Below, one piece after another: positions 50,953-61,050 of a stretch of DNA of 64,000 bases. The stretch is taken from the NCBI RefSeq assembly GCF_010726245.1, contig NZ_AP022561.1, forward strand, positions 2,914,001-2,978,000, written 5' to 3'. Below the pieces are notes generated by a model. That model searched no databases, was not told the origin of the DNA, and worked only from the letters and a program-made list of their open reading frames with translations. How positions within the stretch are numbered: the first letter of the stretch is position 1; every line of letters starts with the position of its first letter. This DNA is from Mycolicibacterium aichiense. Its GTDB lineage: Bacteria; Actinomycetota; Actinomycetes; Mycobacteriales; Mycobacteriaceae. The position numbers and the translations under genes are program-made.

Positions 50953-50960
50953 GGACAGCG

Positions 50961-51344
50961 TCAGTCCGCGACGAACGGGACCTCGGCGCCCTCGGCGAGC
51001 ACGATGTAGAGCCGGCGCCACGGGTCGGCGTCGACCAGGCGCCACTGGTGGCCGGAGCCGACGGTGTCCTCGGCCAGCAGCACGTCGCCGGGGGCAAGGG
51101 TGAACTCCTCGCCGTCGCGGGTGGTGAACGCCAGCGTGCCCGCGAGCGTGACGACGAGCTGGCGCACCGGCGCGGTGTGCCAGGCCAGCGTGCCGCCGCT
51201 GGCCGTCTCCTCCGCCGTCACTCGCGTCGACGACATCGCCGCCGACACCAGGTCATCGTTGCGTCCCGGCGACACACCGAGCCTGCCGATCTCGACGTGG
51301 GACTGCTCGTCGGCTCCGGTGAACAAACGCACGCAGCGAATCAC
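50961..51344 (-). CDS. Cupin domain protein
   Basis: A 127-residue single cupin from GTG 51344, with AAGGG seven bases upstream. Seen: TLAWHTAPVRQLVVTLAGTLAFTTRDGEEFTLAPGDVLLAEDTVGSGHQW, the two cupin motifs with His, Glu-like and His metal positions. The function could be a small dioxygenase, isomerase or ligand sensor. It is convergent with the exported-protein gene and divergent from the TPR gene. Confidence 0.78.
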   Translation of the reverse strand: MIRCVRLFTGADEQSHVEIGRLGVSPGRNDDLVSAAMSSTRVTAEETASGGTLAWHTAPVRQLVVTLAGTLAFTTRDGEEFTLAPGDVLLAEDTVGSGHQWRLVDADPWRRLYIVLAEGAEVPFVAD

Positions 51345-51414
51345 TTGGGCACCCTTTCGTTCTGGTCGGTTGCAACGGTATCGGCAGTCGCCGCGCTGAC
51401 CTAGGGTGTGCAGC

Positions 51415-53103
51415 ATGGCGGTTCCACTCGGCGACACCGAGCCGTACTACGACCTCGGTGACTACCACCGGCCCGTCGACACTCCCTCGCCGCAGGCGCA
51501 GGTGTGGTTCGACCGCGGACTGGTGTGGGCCTACGCCTTCAACCACGAGGAGGCGATCACCTGCTTCGAACGAGCCCTGGCGCTCGACGCCGATCTCGCG
51601 ATCGCCCGGTGGGGCATCGCGTACGCCATCGGCCCGAACTACAACAAGGGTTGGGACGCCTTCGATCCCGTCGATCTGACCGCCTCCCTGGCCCGGGCCC
51701 GGATGGAACTGAAGCTGGCCGCCACGAGCCGCGGCAGCGTCGTCGAGCACGCCCTGATCGCGGCGCTGGCAACCCGGTTTCCCACCGACGATCCCGACGA
51801 CGCCGACGCTCTGGCGGCCGGCCACGTCGCCTACGCCGAGGCCATGGCCGAGCTGGCGCGGGCGTACCCCGATGACGTCGACGTCCTGGCCCTGGCCGCC
51901 GATGCGCTGGTGAACATCACGGCATGGGCGTTGTGGGACACCGCAACCGGGGATCCGGCCCCCGGATCGCGGGTGCTGGAGGCCACGGCGCTGTTGGACG
52001 CCGCGCTGCGCACCGACGCCGGGCGCGCCCATCCCGGTGTGTTGCACCTGTATATCCACGCGATGGAGATGTCGGCCCATCCCGAGGACGCGCTGCCGGC
52101 CGCCGACCTGCTGCGCGGCCTGGTGCCCGACGCCGGTCATCTGCAGCACATGCCGTCGCACATCGACGTGCTGTGCGGCAACTACCGAGATTCGGTGCTG
52201 GCCAACCAATCCGCGGTGGCAGCGGATCGGCGCTTCGTCGCGCACGCCGGGCCGCTGAACTTCTATTCGCTCTACCGGGCCCACGATCTGCACTTCATCG
52301 TCTATTCGGCGATGTTCGCCGGCCAGTCGCAGATCGCGCTGGCTGCCGCCGACGAGCTGTCCGGGCAGCTGACCCCCGAACTGCTGACCATCGAGTCGCC
52401 ACCGATGGCCGACTGGCTGGAAGCGTTCGTGCCGCTGCGGGTGCACGTGCTGATCCGGTTCGGCCGCTGGGACGAGCTGATCGCCGAGCCGCTGCCCGCC
52501 GACACCGAGTTGTATTGCACGACAACGGCAACCATTCACTATGGGCGCGGGGTCGCGCATGCGGCCAAGGGTCAGCTGGCCCAGGCGGTTGCCGAGCGGG
52601 AGGCGTTCGCCGCAGCCTACGCGGGCGTCCCGGAGTCGCGGTATCTGTTCAACAACACCAGCCGCCACATCCTGGCCGTCGCGGCGGCGATGCTCGACGG
52701 TGAGATCGCCTACCGGGAAGGCGATTTCGACGCGGCCTTCGAGCATCTGCGACGGGCGATCGCACTCGACGACGAACTTCCCTACGACGAACCGTGGGGC
52801 TGGATGCAGCCGACCCGGCACGCCTATGGTGCATTGCTGCTCGAGCAGGGGCGTGTCGAGGAGGCCGCCGCGGTGTACGCCGCCGACCTCGGCCTTGACC
52901 CGACGCTGAGCCGGCCGTGTCAGCATCCGGGCAATGTGTGGAGCCTGCACGGCTATCACGAATGCCTCCAGCGGCTCGGCCGTGACGCCGAAGCGGTGAT
53001 CATCGGCCGGCAGCTCGAACTGGCCAAAGCCCGCGCCGACGTCCCGATCCTGGCATCGTGCCTGTGCCGGCTGGAGGTTCTCAGCAAGGACTGTTGCCAC
53101 TGA
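51415..53103 (+). CDS. TPR-repeat protein
   Basis: A 562-residue cytoplasmic protein made of helical hairpins of tetratricopeptide type. Examples are AFNHEEAITCFERALALDADLAIARWGIAYA near the start, and GDFDAAFEHLRRAIALDDELPY and RVEEAAAVYAADLGLDP near the end. Such proteins are scaffolds or large-substrate binders. The start is ATG 51415; a GTG at 51406 would add three residues. A separate gene follows 17 bp later. The partner is unknown. Confidence 0.82.
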   Translation: MAVPLGDTEPYYDLGDYHRPVDTPSPQAQVWFDRGLVWAYAFNHEEAITCFERALALDADLAIARWGIAYAIGPNYNKGWDAFDPVDLTASLARARMELKLAATSRGSVVEHALIAALATRFPTDDPDDADALAAGHVAYAEAMAELARAYPDDVDVLALAADALVNITAWALWDTATGDPAPGSRVLEATALLDAALRTDAGRAHPGVLHLYIHAMEMSAHPEDALPAADLLRGLVPDAGHLQHMPSHIDVLCGNYRDSVLANQSAVAADRRFVAHAGPLNFYSLYRAHDLHFIVYSAMFAGQSQIALAAADELSGQLTPELLTIESPPMADWLEAFVPLRVHVLIRFGRWDELIAEPLPADTELYCTTTATIHYGRGVAHAAKGQLAQAVAEREAFAAAYAGVPESRYLFNNTSRHILAVAAAMLDGEIAYREGDFDAAFEHLRRAIALDDELPYDEPWGWMQPTRHAYGALLLEQGRVEEAAAVYAADLGLDPTLSRPCQHPGNVWSLHGYHECLQRLGRDAEAVIIGRQLELAKARADVPILASCLCRLEVLSKDCCH

Positions 53104-53120
53104 GGCAGTAATCTCGGTGG

Positions 53121-53837
53121 GTGCACGACGGCCTCGAACCCCCCTCGCCGGTCCTGCCGACCCGGCGCGGCTGGCCCGGCCGAGTCGTGCACTTCATCGG
53201 CACCGCACCGGTGACATTCGGCTGGCTGGCCGTGCTGTTCCTGACGACGATCGCCCAGCATCTCCTCCCCCGCTGGCACCTGCTGGAGCTGCTGCGCAAA
53301 GACTCGACGAACCTCCACCACCTGGCGTCCGACCCGATCCGGGTGCTCATCACCAGCCTGCTGTGGCTAGACGGCGCGGCGTGGTGGCCGTACCTGGTGG
53401 GGTTCTGTCTCTTCCTGGCCCCGGCCGAACGCTGGCTGGGGCGCCTGCGCTTCGTGATCGCCGGGCTGATCGCCCACATCGTCGCCACCTACGCCAGTGA
53501 GGGCTATCTGTACTGGCAGATCCAGGAGGCGCTGATCTCACCGCGCTACCTCAACGCCCGCGACATCGGCGTCAGCTACTTCGCCGTCGGCATCGTCGGA
53601 CTGCTGACCTATCACATCGCACGCCCGTGGCGCTGGCTGTACCTCTTCATCGTGCTCGCCTATTGCGTGGGCGCGGTGGCGATCACGCCGACATTCACCC
53701 CGGTCGGACACCTGGTTGCGCTGTTCGTCGGATTCGCCTGCTACCCGCTGGCCCGCGGCCGTCCCGGCTCACCGGTGGATCCGATGCGGCTCCTGGAGCT
53801 TTGGCGCTTCCGCCATCCACCGACACCGGTTGCGTAA
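53121..53837 (+). CDS. Rhomboid-like membrane protein
   Basis: A 238-residue membrane protein with six predicted transmembrane segments, from GTG 53121. DIGVSYFAVGIVG places a Ser in a GxS context, and a later PVGHLVALFVGF places a His in the last helix. This is the Ser-His layout of rhomboid intramembrane proteases, although the usual GxSG reads GVSY. It could be active or a pseudo-rhomboid. It lies 9 bp upstream of the deaminase gene and is probably co-transcribed. Confidence 0.7.
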   Translation: MHDGLEPPSPVLPTRRGWPGRVVHFIGTAPVTFGWLAVLFLTTIAQHLLPRWHLLELLRKDSTNLHHLASDPIRVLITSLLWLDGAAWWPYLVGFCLFLAPAERWLGRLRFVIAGLIAHIVATYASEGYLYWQIQEALISPRYLNARDIGVSYFAVGIVGLLTYHIARPWRWLYLFIVLAYCVGAVAITPTFTPVGHLVALFVGFACYPLARGRPGSPVDPMRLLELWRFRHPPTPVA

Positions 53838-53846
53838 GGTGAGGAC

Positions 53847-54326
53847 GTGGCGCTCGACGACCAGGACCTCCGGCGGCTCGGCCGCTGCGTCGAACTTGCC
53901 CGCACAGCGCTGAACGCCGGAGACGAGCCGTTCGGCTCCATCCTGGTCGACGCCGACGGCACGGTCCTGTTCGAGGACCACAATCACGTCGCGGGCGGCG
54001 ACGCCACCGCCCACCCCGAACTCGCGATCGCACAGTGGGCCGCCGCCAACCTCTCCCCTGACCAGCGGGCCCGCGCCACCGTCTACACCTCCGGCGAACA
54101 CTGCCCGATGTGCGCGGCCGCGCACGCCTGGGTTGGCTTGGGCCGCATCGTGTTTGCCGTCGCAGGTGCCCAGCTGGCCGAATGGCTCACCGACTGGCAG
54201 GTGCCACTGCCGCCGGTGGCCACCCTGCCGATCACCGCGGTCGCCCCGCGGCTGCCGGTCGACGGCCCAGCCCCTGAGTACCGCGACGAGATGGTGGCCC
54301 TCTACGCCGCGAAGTTCGCGCCATGA
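53847..54326 (+). CDS. Nucleoside/cytidine deaminase family protein
   Basis: A 159-residue zinc hydrolase of the CDA/tRNA-adenosine-deaminase superfamily. Seen: a first motif with HPE (in place of the usual HAE) in DATAHPELAIAQ, then EHCPMC, giving the His-Cys-Cys zinc set and a catalytic Glu. It deaminates a base or nucleoside (guanine or cytosine type); the exact substrate is unclear. It starts with GTG 53847 and its stop overlaps the GH13 start (ATGA). Confidence 0.85.
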   Translation: MALDDQDLRRLGRCVELARTALNAGDEPFGSILVDADGTVLFEDHNHVAGGDATAHPELAIAQWAAANLSPDQRARATVYTSGEHCPMCAAAHAWVGLGRIVFAVAGAQLAEWLTDWQVPLPPVATLPITAVAPRLPVDGPAPEYRDEMVALYAAKFAP

Positions 54327-55630
54327 GCGACTGGGTGCGCCACGCGATCTGGTGGCACGTCTATCCGCTCGGTTTCGTCGGCGCCTTCCCCGCCGCCGAG
54401 CCGCCCGGCGCGCACGAGCACCGGCTCCGCCGCCTCGTCGACTGGCTCGATCATGCCGTCGAACTCGGCGCATCGGGAATCGCGCTGGGTCCCGTCTTCG
54501 CCTCCCGCACCCACGGGTACGACACCACCGATCACTTCCGCATCGACCCGCGACTCGGTGACGACGACGACTTCGATCACCTTGTCTCCGAAGCACATCA
54601 GCGCGGACTGCGGGTCCTGCTCGACGGTGTGTTCAACCATGTGGGAACGGAATTCGAGCGTTACCTACGTGCCGTCGATGGCAGTGACCCCGAAGCGCGG
54701 TCGTGGTTTCGCGGCCGCCCCGGCCACTTCCACACCTTCGAGGGACACGGCGAGCTCATCACCCTCAACCACAAGAGCCCGGCCGTCGTCGATTACACCG
54801 TCGACGTCATGACCCACTGGCTGGCCCGGGGCGCCGACGGCTGGCGACTCGATGCCGCGTATGCGGTACCGGAGTCGTTCTGGGCCCAGGTGCTCCCCCG
54901 GGTCCGCGAAGCCCATCCCGACGCCTGGTTCGTCGCCGAGGTGATCCACGGCGACTACGCCGCGTTCGTCGACGGCTCCGGCGTCGACTCGGTGACCCAG
55001 TACGAACTATGGAAGGCGATCTGGAGCAGCCTCAACGACGGCAACTTCCACGAGTTGGACTGGGCGCTGCAGCGCCACAACGACTTCCTGGCCAGATTCG
55101 CGCCGCTGACGTTCGTCGGCAACCACGACGTCACCCGGATCGCCAGCAAGCTGGACCGCCCCGAGCAGGTGGCCCACGCGCTGGTGCTGTTGTTCACCAC
55201 CGGCGGTGTCCCCAGCGTCTACGCCGGTGACGAACTCGGCTACCGCGGCGTCAAGGAAGAACGGGCCGGCGGCGACGACGCGGTACGTCCCGAGTTCGGG
55301 GCGCCACCCGTCCCGCTGGACGCCGCGGGTCGCGAGACATGGAATCTGCACCAGTACCTCATCGGCCTGCGCCGGCGCAATCCCTGGCTGTACGACGCGA
55401 AAACCACAGCGCTGCAAGTGGACAACCGCGGCTATGCCTACGAGACCCGCAACGGTGACGATGCCCTGATCGTCGCGCTCAACATCGACGACGCGCCGAT
55501 GACGCTGCCGGTCGCCTCGCTCATCGGCGGGCAGGCTCAGCTGGTGGGCGGCACGGCGGCACCGCCCGAAGAGATCGTCGACGAGGTGGTGGTCCCGCCG
55601 CAGGGCTGGCTGGTGCTGCGCCCGCTATAG
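54323..55630 (+). CDS. GH13 alpha-amylase family enzyme
   Basis: A 435-residue glycosidase of family GH13. The four conserved regions are seen: LDGVFNH, GWRLDAAYA (nucleophile Asp), FVAEVIHG (acid/base Glu) and FVGNHDVTR. It has a short C-terminal beta domain and no signal peptide, so it works in the cytoplasm, probably on oligosaccharides such as maltodextrin or trehalose-related glucans. It is coupled to the deaminase gene by a 4-bp overlap, an odd pairing. Confidence 0.88.
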   Translation: MSDWVRHAIWWHVYPLGFVGAFPAAEPPGAHEHRLRRLVDWLDHAVELGASGIALGPVFASRTHGYDTTDHFRIDPRLGDDDDFDHLVSEAHQRGLRVLLDGVFNHVGTEFERYLRAVDGSDPEARSWFRGRPGHFHTFEGHGELITLNHKSPAVVDYTVDVMTHWLARGADGWRLDAAYAVPESFWAQVLPRVREAHPDAWFVAEVIHGDYAAFVDGSGVDSVTQYELWKAIWSSLNDGNFHELDWALQRHNDFLARFAPLTFVGNHDVTRIASKLDRPEQVAHALVLLFTTGGVPSVYAGDELGYRGVKEERAGGDDAVRPEFGAPPVPLDAAGRETWNLHQYLIGLRRRNPWLYDAKTTALQVDNRGYAYETRNGDDALIVALNIDDAPMTLPVASLIGGQAQLVGGTAAPPEEIVDEVVVPPQGWLVLRPL

Positions 55631-56041
55631 CAGCTCGAGCGTGCGGGTATCCCGCTCGCCGCCGTAGAACTTGTCAAGCACCGCCACGAAGTCGGCGTTG
55701 TCATCGGTGGCCTGCTCGAACAGCGTCATCGACGAGCACACCTTGAGATTGTCGGGCCAGCCGAAGATCTCGTCTATCGCGCTGCCCTCGATCGCCAGGA
55801 CCAGGCGCGCACACTCGTGCAGCCGTGACCCGAGCACTGGATGCGCCAGGTAGGCCTGCGCCTCGGCGAGCGATGAGATGCCGAAACGCTTTGCGGTGGA
55901 ACTATTTCCGAGTGCGCCGAGCTGAGGGAAGATGAACCAGATCCAGTGGCTGCGCTTAGCCCCGGCCCGCAGCTCGGCGAGCACCTGGTCGTACACGCGG
56001 TCCTGGGCGTCGACGAAGCGACGCAGCTCGAACGGGTCCAT
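55625..56041 (-). CDS. DUF1810 family protein (Rv1873-like)
   Basis: A 138-residue protein with the DUF1810 pattern: RRFVDAQDRVYDQVLAELRAGAKRSHWIWFIFPQL and KRFGISSLAEAQAYLAHPVLG. The family includes Rv1873, a small helical protein of unknown function whose structure is known. It overlaps the convergent GH13 gene by 6 bp. It continues the synteny with the Rv1873-Rv1885c block. Confidence 0.88.
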   Translation of the reverse strand: MDPFELRRFVDAQDRVYDQVLAELRAGAKRSHWIWFIFPQLGALGNSSTAKRFGISSLAEAQAYLAHPVLGSRLHECARLVLAIEGSAIDEIFGWPDNLKVCSSMTLFEQATDDNADFVAVLDKFYGGERDTRTLELL

Positions 56042-56202
56042 GCCTCCACTGTATCGTTGCCGCGGCGTGACCTTCCTGTTACTGACGCGCGGTCAAAGAT
56101 GTTGGCCGACTGGATATCCCGAGTCCCCCGCGTCGCCTGATCGTTAGCGAACCGCGATATGCCACACCGCCGCGCGTGCCGAGTCGGCGCTACGCACCGT
56201 GA

Positions 56203-57264
<1,062 letters not shown>

Positions 57265-57279
57265 TCCACCCCTGACAAC

Positions 57280-57317
57280 AGCGAGCCTGTCGCCACCCCC
57301 CCGGCGGCAGGCTCGCT
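57280..57317 (+). terminator. Strong intrinsic hairpin after fbpC
   Basis: A 15-bp stem (57280-57294 with 57303-57317; one G-T wobble) closes an 8-nt C-rich loop, beginning 15 bp after the fbpC stop. The following bases contain only a weak T-run. It separates fbpC from the lon promoter region. Confidence 0.85.
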
Positions 57318-57364
57318 GCTTTGTCTGGGCGGTCCGCGCGGGGAACAAACTGGAACCAGTCAAG

Positions 57365-57385
57365 GTTGAGTCGGTCAGACTGAAC
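57365..57385 (+). promoter_or_regulatory. HAIR-like HspR operator upstream of lon
   Basis: GTTGAGT and ACTGAAC are separated by 7 bp and match the HAIR consensus CTTGAGT-N7-ACTCAAG at 6 of 7 and 5 of 7 positions. It lies 12 bp before the lon ATG. HspR represses lon in Streptomyces through such a site. Confidence 0.55.
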
Positions 57386-57397
57386 TTTGGAGGATTG

Positions 57398-59719
57398 ATG
57401 GCTGAAGCCAAATCTGTGCCGGTCCTGTTTGTCAGCGAGCCGATCGTGCTGCCGGGAATGGTGGTGCCGATCGAACTCGACGACGCCGCGCGTGCCGCGG
57501 TGGACGCGGCGCAGGCCACCCCGACCGGCAAGCTCTTGATCGCCCCGCGCCTGGACGATCGCTACCCCACCTATGGCGTCATCGCGTCGATCGTGCAGGT
57601 GGGCCGCATTCCCGGTGGCGGCGCCGCGGCCGTCGTGCGCGGTGAGAGCCGCGCCCACATCGGCTCCGGAACCACCGGGCCGGGTGCGGCGCTATGGGTC
57701 GAGGTCGACGAGATAACCGCCGCCGAGCCCACCGAGGACACCACGGCGCTGGCCGCGGAGTACAAGAAACTGCTGCTGGCGATGCTGCAACGCCGCGAGG
57801 CCTGGCAGATCGTCGACGTGGTCAACAAGATCACCGACCCGTCGGCGCTCGCCGACACCGCCGGCTACGCGTCCTATCTGTCCGACGTCCAGAAGCGTCA
57901 GCTGCTGGAGACCGAAGACGTGGCCGCCCGCCTGCAGGTGCTGATCGACTGGACCTCCGAGCATCTGGCCGAGGTCGAGGTCAGCGACAAGATCTCGCAG
58001 GACGTCCGGGAAGGCATGGAGAAGACGCAGAAGGAGTTCCTGCTGCGCCAACAGCTCAACGCCATCCGCAAGGAACTCGGCGAGGGCGAGCCCGACGGAT
58101 CCGACGATTACCGGGCCCGTGTCGAGGCGGCCGACCTGCCGGACAAGGTCCGGGAGGCCGCGTTGCGCGAGGTCGGCAAGCTGGAACGCTCCAGCGAGCA
58201 GAGCCCGGAAGGCGGCTGGATCCGCACCTGGCTCGACACCGTCCTGGACCTGCCGTGGAACACCCGTACCGAGGACTCGACCGACCTGAAGGCGGCCCGC
58301 GACATCCTCGATGCCGACCACCACGGGCTGGATGACGTCAAGGACCGCATCGTCGAGTACCTGGCCGTGCGCTCCCGTCGCGCCCAGCGCGGGCTGCAGG
58401 TCGTCGGCGGCCGCGGCTCCGGTGCCGTGATGGTGCTGGCCGGCCCTCCCGGCGTCGGCAAGACGTCACTGGGTGAATCGGTGGCACGGGCGTTGGGCCG
58501 CAAGTTCGTTCGCGTCGCCCTGGGCGGCGTGCGTGACGAGGCCGAGATCCGCGGGCACCGGCGTACCTACGTGGGCGCACTGCCCGGCCGGATCGTCCGG
58601 GCCATCGGCGAGGCCGGTTCGATGAACCCGGTCGTGCTGCTCGACGAGATCGACAAGGTCGGCTCCGACTACCGGGGCGATCCATCGGCCGCGCTGTTGG
58701 AGGTCCTGGACCCCGCACAGAACCACACGTTCCGCGACCACTACCTGGACCTGGACCTGGACCTGTCCGACGTGGTGTTCCTGGCGACGGCCAACGTGAT
58801 CGAGAACATCCCTTCGGCCCTGCTGGACCGCATGGAGTTGGTGCAGATCGACGGCTACACCGAGGACGACAAGGTGGCCATCGCGCGCGAATACCTGCTG
58901 CCCCGGCAGCGCGACCGCGCGGCGCTGACCCCCGAGGAGGTCACGGTCACCGACGCGGCGCTGCGCAAGATCGCCGCGGACTACACCCGGGAGCCCGGTG
59001 TGCGCCAGTTCGAGAGGCTGCTGGCCAAGGCGTTGCGTAAGGCGACGACCAAACTAGATGCCAACCCGGATCCAATCGTGATCGATGAGCCGGATCTGGT
59101 TGGCTACCTTGGCCGTCCGCGCTTCACCCCGGAATCGGCGGAACGCACCGCCGTGCCGGGCGTGGCGACCGGACTGGCGGTGACGGGGCTGGGCGGCGAT
59201 GTGCTCTACATCGAAGCCGGCTCGACCGACGGTGAGCCGAGCGTTCAGCTGACCGGTCAGCTGGGTGACGTGATGAAGGAGTCGGCGCAGATCGCGCTGT
59301 CCTACGTCCGTAGCCACGCCGAGCAGCTGGGTGTGGATCCGGCGGCGCTGAACCGCAAGATCCACGTGCACGTGCCGGCCGGCGCGGTGCCCAAGGACGG
59401 TCCGTCCGCCGGCGTCACGATGGTCACCGCGCTGGTGTCCATGGCCACCGGACGGCAGGTCCGCTCCGACGTCGGGATGACCGGCGAGGTCACCCTGAAC
59501 GGGCGGGTGCTGCCCATCGGCGGCGTCAAGCAGAAGCTGCTGGCCGCGCAACGGGCCGGTCTGTCAACGGTTTTCATCCCGCAGCGCAACGAGGCCGACC
59601 TGGACGACGTCCCGGCCGAGGTGCTCGAGGCGCTGACCGTGAAGCCGATGACGGACGTCGCCGACATCGTCGCGCAGGCGCTGGAGCCGGCCACCGAGGC
59701 AGCCACCGCTGCGGCCTGA
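57398..59719 (+). CDS. lon: ATP-dependent protease Lon
   Basis: A 773-residue LonA protease that degrades misfolded and regulatory proteins in the cytoplasm. It has an N-terminal substrate domain (1-190), coiled coil with KTQKEFLLRQQLNAIRKELGE, Walker A GPPGVGKT (349-356), Walker B VVLLDEID, and a C-terminal Ser670-Lys713 dyad (KDGPSAG, GGVKQK). The start is ATG 57398 behind GGAGG (57389-57393). Lon is absent from M. tuberculosis but present in M. smegmatis. A HAIR-like element upstream suggests heat-shock control. Confidence 0.96.
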   Translation: MAEAKSVPVLFVSEPIVLPGMVVPIELDDAARAAVDAAQATPTGKLLIAPRLDDRYPTYGVIASIVQVGRIPGGGAAAVVRGESRAHIGSGTTGPGAALWVEVDEITAAEPTEDTTALAAEYKKLLLAMLQRREAWQIVDVVNKITDPSALADTAGYASYLSDVQKRQLLETEDVAARLQVLIDWTSEHLAEVEVSDKISQDVREGMEKTQKEFLLRQQLNAIRKELGEGEPDGSDDYRARVEAADLPDKVREAALREVGKLERSSEQSPEGGWIRTWLDTVLDLPWNTRTEDSTDLKAARDILDADHHGLDDVKDRIVEYLAVRSRRAQRGLQVVGGRGSGAVMVLAGPPGVGKTSLGESVARALGRKFVRVALGGVRDEAEIRGHRRTYVGALPGRIVRAIGEAGSMNPVVLLDEIDKVGSDYRGDPSAALLEVLDPAQNHTFRDHYLDLDLDLSDVVFLATANVIENIPSALLDRMELVQIDGYTEDDKVAIAREYLLPRQRDRAALTPEEVTVTDAALRKIAADYTREPGVRQFERLLAKALRKATTKLDANPDPIVIDEPDLVGYLGRPRFTPESAERTAVPGVATGLAVTGLGGDVLYIEAGSTDGEPSVQLTGQLGDVMKESAQIALSYVRSHAEQLGVDPAALNRKIHVHVPAGAVPKDGPSAGVTMVTALVSMATGRQVRSDVGMTGEVTLNGRVLPIGGVKQKLLAAQRAGLSTVFIPQRNEADLDDVPAEVLEALTVKPMTDVADIVAQALEPATEAATAAA

Positions 59720-59731
59720 CGCTCGACCAGG

Positions 59732-59773
59732 CACAAACTCGGGCTGATTCGCCAGAATCGGCCCGAGTTTGTG
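59732..59773. terminator. Large hairpin after lon
   Basis: CACAAACTCGGGC (59732-59744) pairs perfectly with GCCCGAGTTTGTG (59761-59773). The 16-nt spacer can form an inner 5-bp stem (GATTC/GAATC). It follows the lon stop by 12 bp and should end transcription in both directions. Confidence 0.8.
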
Positions 59774-59799
59774 TCTGCTGGGCGTAGTAACTTCTGGCT

Positions 59800-60132
59800 A
59801 TGGCCTACGACGAGGATCTCGCCAACCGGCTGCGCGAACTGCTCGCGACCGAACACGGCGTCGACGAGAAGCGGATGTTCGGCGGGGTGGCGTTCCTGAT
59901 CAACGGCAACATGGCCGTGTGCGCCAGCGGTCAGGGCGGCTTGATGGTGCGGGTACCGCCAGAGGACACCGCCGCCCTGCTGGAACGAGACCACACCGCA
60001 CCGATGATCATGGCGGGGCGCGAAACTCGCGGCTGGATCAGGATCGGCGACGACGGTGTGCGAACGAAACGTCAGCTGCAGAGCTGGGCCACCCGCGGCG
60101 TCGACTACGCGAAATCCCTGCCACCGAAGTAG
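59800..60132 (+). CDS. TfoX N-terminal domain protein
   Basis: A 110-residue protein with the TfoX/Sxy N-terminal pattern VDEKRMFGGVAFLINGNMAVCASGQGGLMVRV. In gamma-proteobacteria the domain belongs to competence regulators, but stand-alone actinobacterial versions have no known link to competence. It is preceded by the lon terminator and so has its own promoter. Function unknown. Confidence 0.82.
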   Translation: MAYDEDLANRLRELLATEHGVDEKRMFGGVAFLINGNMAVCASGQGGLMVRVPPEDTAALLERDHTAPMIMAGRETRGWIRIGDDGVRTKRQLQSWATRGVDYAKSLPPK

Positions 60133-60171
60133 CGCCGGAATAAATCCCGGTGAGCCGGGCTTGTCGCGTGC

Positions 60172-60987
60172 ATGACCCATCCCGTGCGCGTCGCCGTGCA
60201 GATTCAGCCCGCCGACACTCCTGACTACGCCACCTGGCGGCGTGCCGTTCTGCACGCCGAGGACATCGGCGTCGACGTCATCTTCGGCTACGACCACTTC
60301 CACGCACCGTTCATCTCCTCGATCGCCGACGCGAAACCGGTGCTGGCGGCCACGCAGCCGGATGTCAACAACTTCGAGGGCTGGACGGCACTGGCCTCCT
60401 GGGGTGAGATCACCACCCGGGCCGAGCTCGGGCTGCTGGTGTCCGGGATGGGCTACCGCAATCCGGACCTGCTCGCCGACATGGCCCGCACCGTCGATCA
60501 CATCAGCGGTGGGCGCGCCATCCTCGGCGTCGGCGCCGGCTGGTATGAGAAGGACTACACCACATACGGTTTCGACTTCGGGACCGTCAAGTCCCGGGCG
60601 GACGCCTTCGACGAGGGTCTGCTGCGCATCGAGCGGCGGTTCGGCCTGCTGCAGCCGGCGCCGCTGCGCAAGATCCCGATCCTGATCGGCGGATCCGGCC
60701 CCAAGCGCACGCTGCCCGCCGTCGCACGCCACGCCGACATCTGGCACACCTTCCTGCCGCTGGACTCGTACCGGGAGGCCAGTGCCCGCGTCGCCGAGCT
60801 GGCCGCCGGCTTCGGGCGCGCCGACAGCGATATCGAGCGCTCGACGTTCTGGACCGATCCGCGGTCGGCGGACGATTATCTGGCCGCCGGTGCGACGTTG
60901 TTCCACACCGAGGTCCGCGCATCGGCCGGCAGATACGACCTGAGCACGGTCGAGAAGATGGTCGACTGGCGCGACGGCATACGCTGA
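60172..60987 (+). CDS. LLM-class F420-dependent oxidoreductase
   Basis: A 271-residue luciferase-like TIM-barrel protein, similar to Rv1855c. Seen: DVIFGYDHFHAPF, LGLLVSGMGYRNPDLLADMARTVDHISGGRAILGVGAGWYEKDYTTYGFDF (the strongly conserved block) and IPILIGGSGPKRTLPAVARHADIW. It likely uses F420. It is the second LLM protein in the window (with the gene at 22359) but the two are only distantly related. Confidence 0.85.
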   Translation: MTHPVRVAVQIQPADTPDYATWRRAVLHAEDIGVDVIFGYDHFHAPFISSIADAKPVLAATQPDVNNFEGWTALASWGEITTRAELGLLVSGMGYRNPDLLADMARTVDHISGGRAILGVGAGWYEKDYTTYGFDFGTVKSRADAFDEGLLRIERRFGLLQPAPLRKIPILIGGSGPKRTLPAVARHADIWHTFLPLDSYREASARVAELAAGFGRADSDIERSTFWTDPRSADDYLAAGATLFHTEVRASAGRYDLSTVEKMVDWRDGIR

Positions 60988-61050
60988 GAATGTCTGACGC
61001 CGAAATGACACATCGTTTCGTCGGCTTACTCCGCGGGTATCGCCTGCCAG

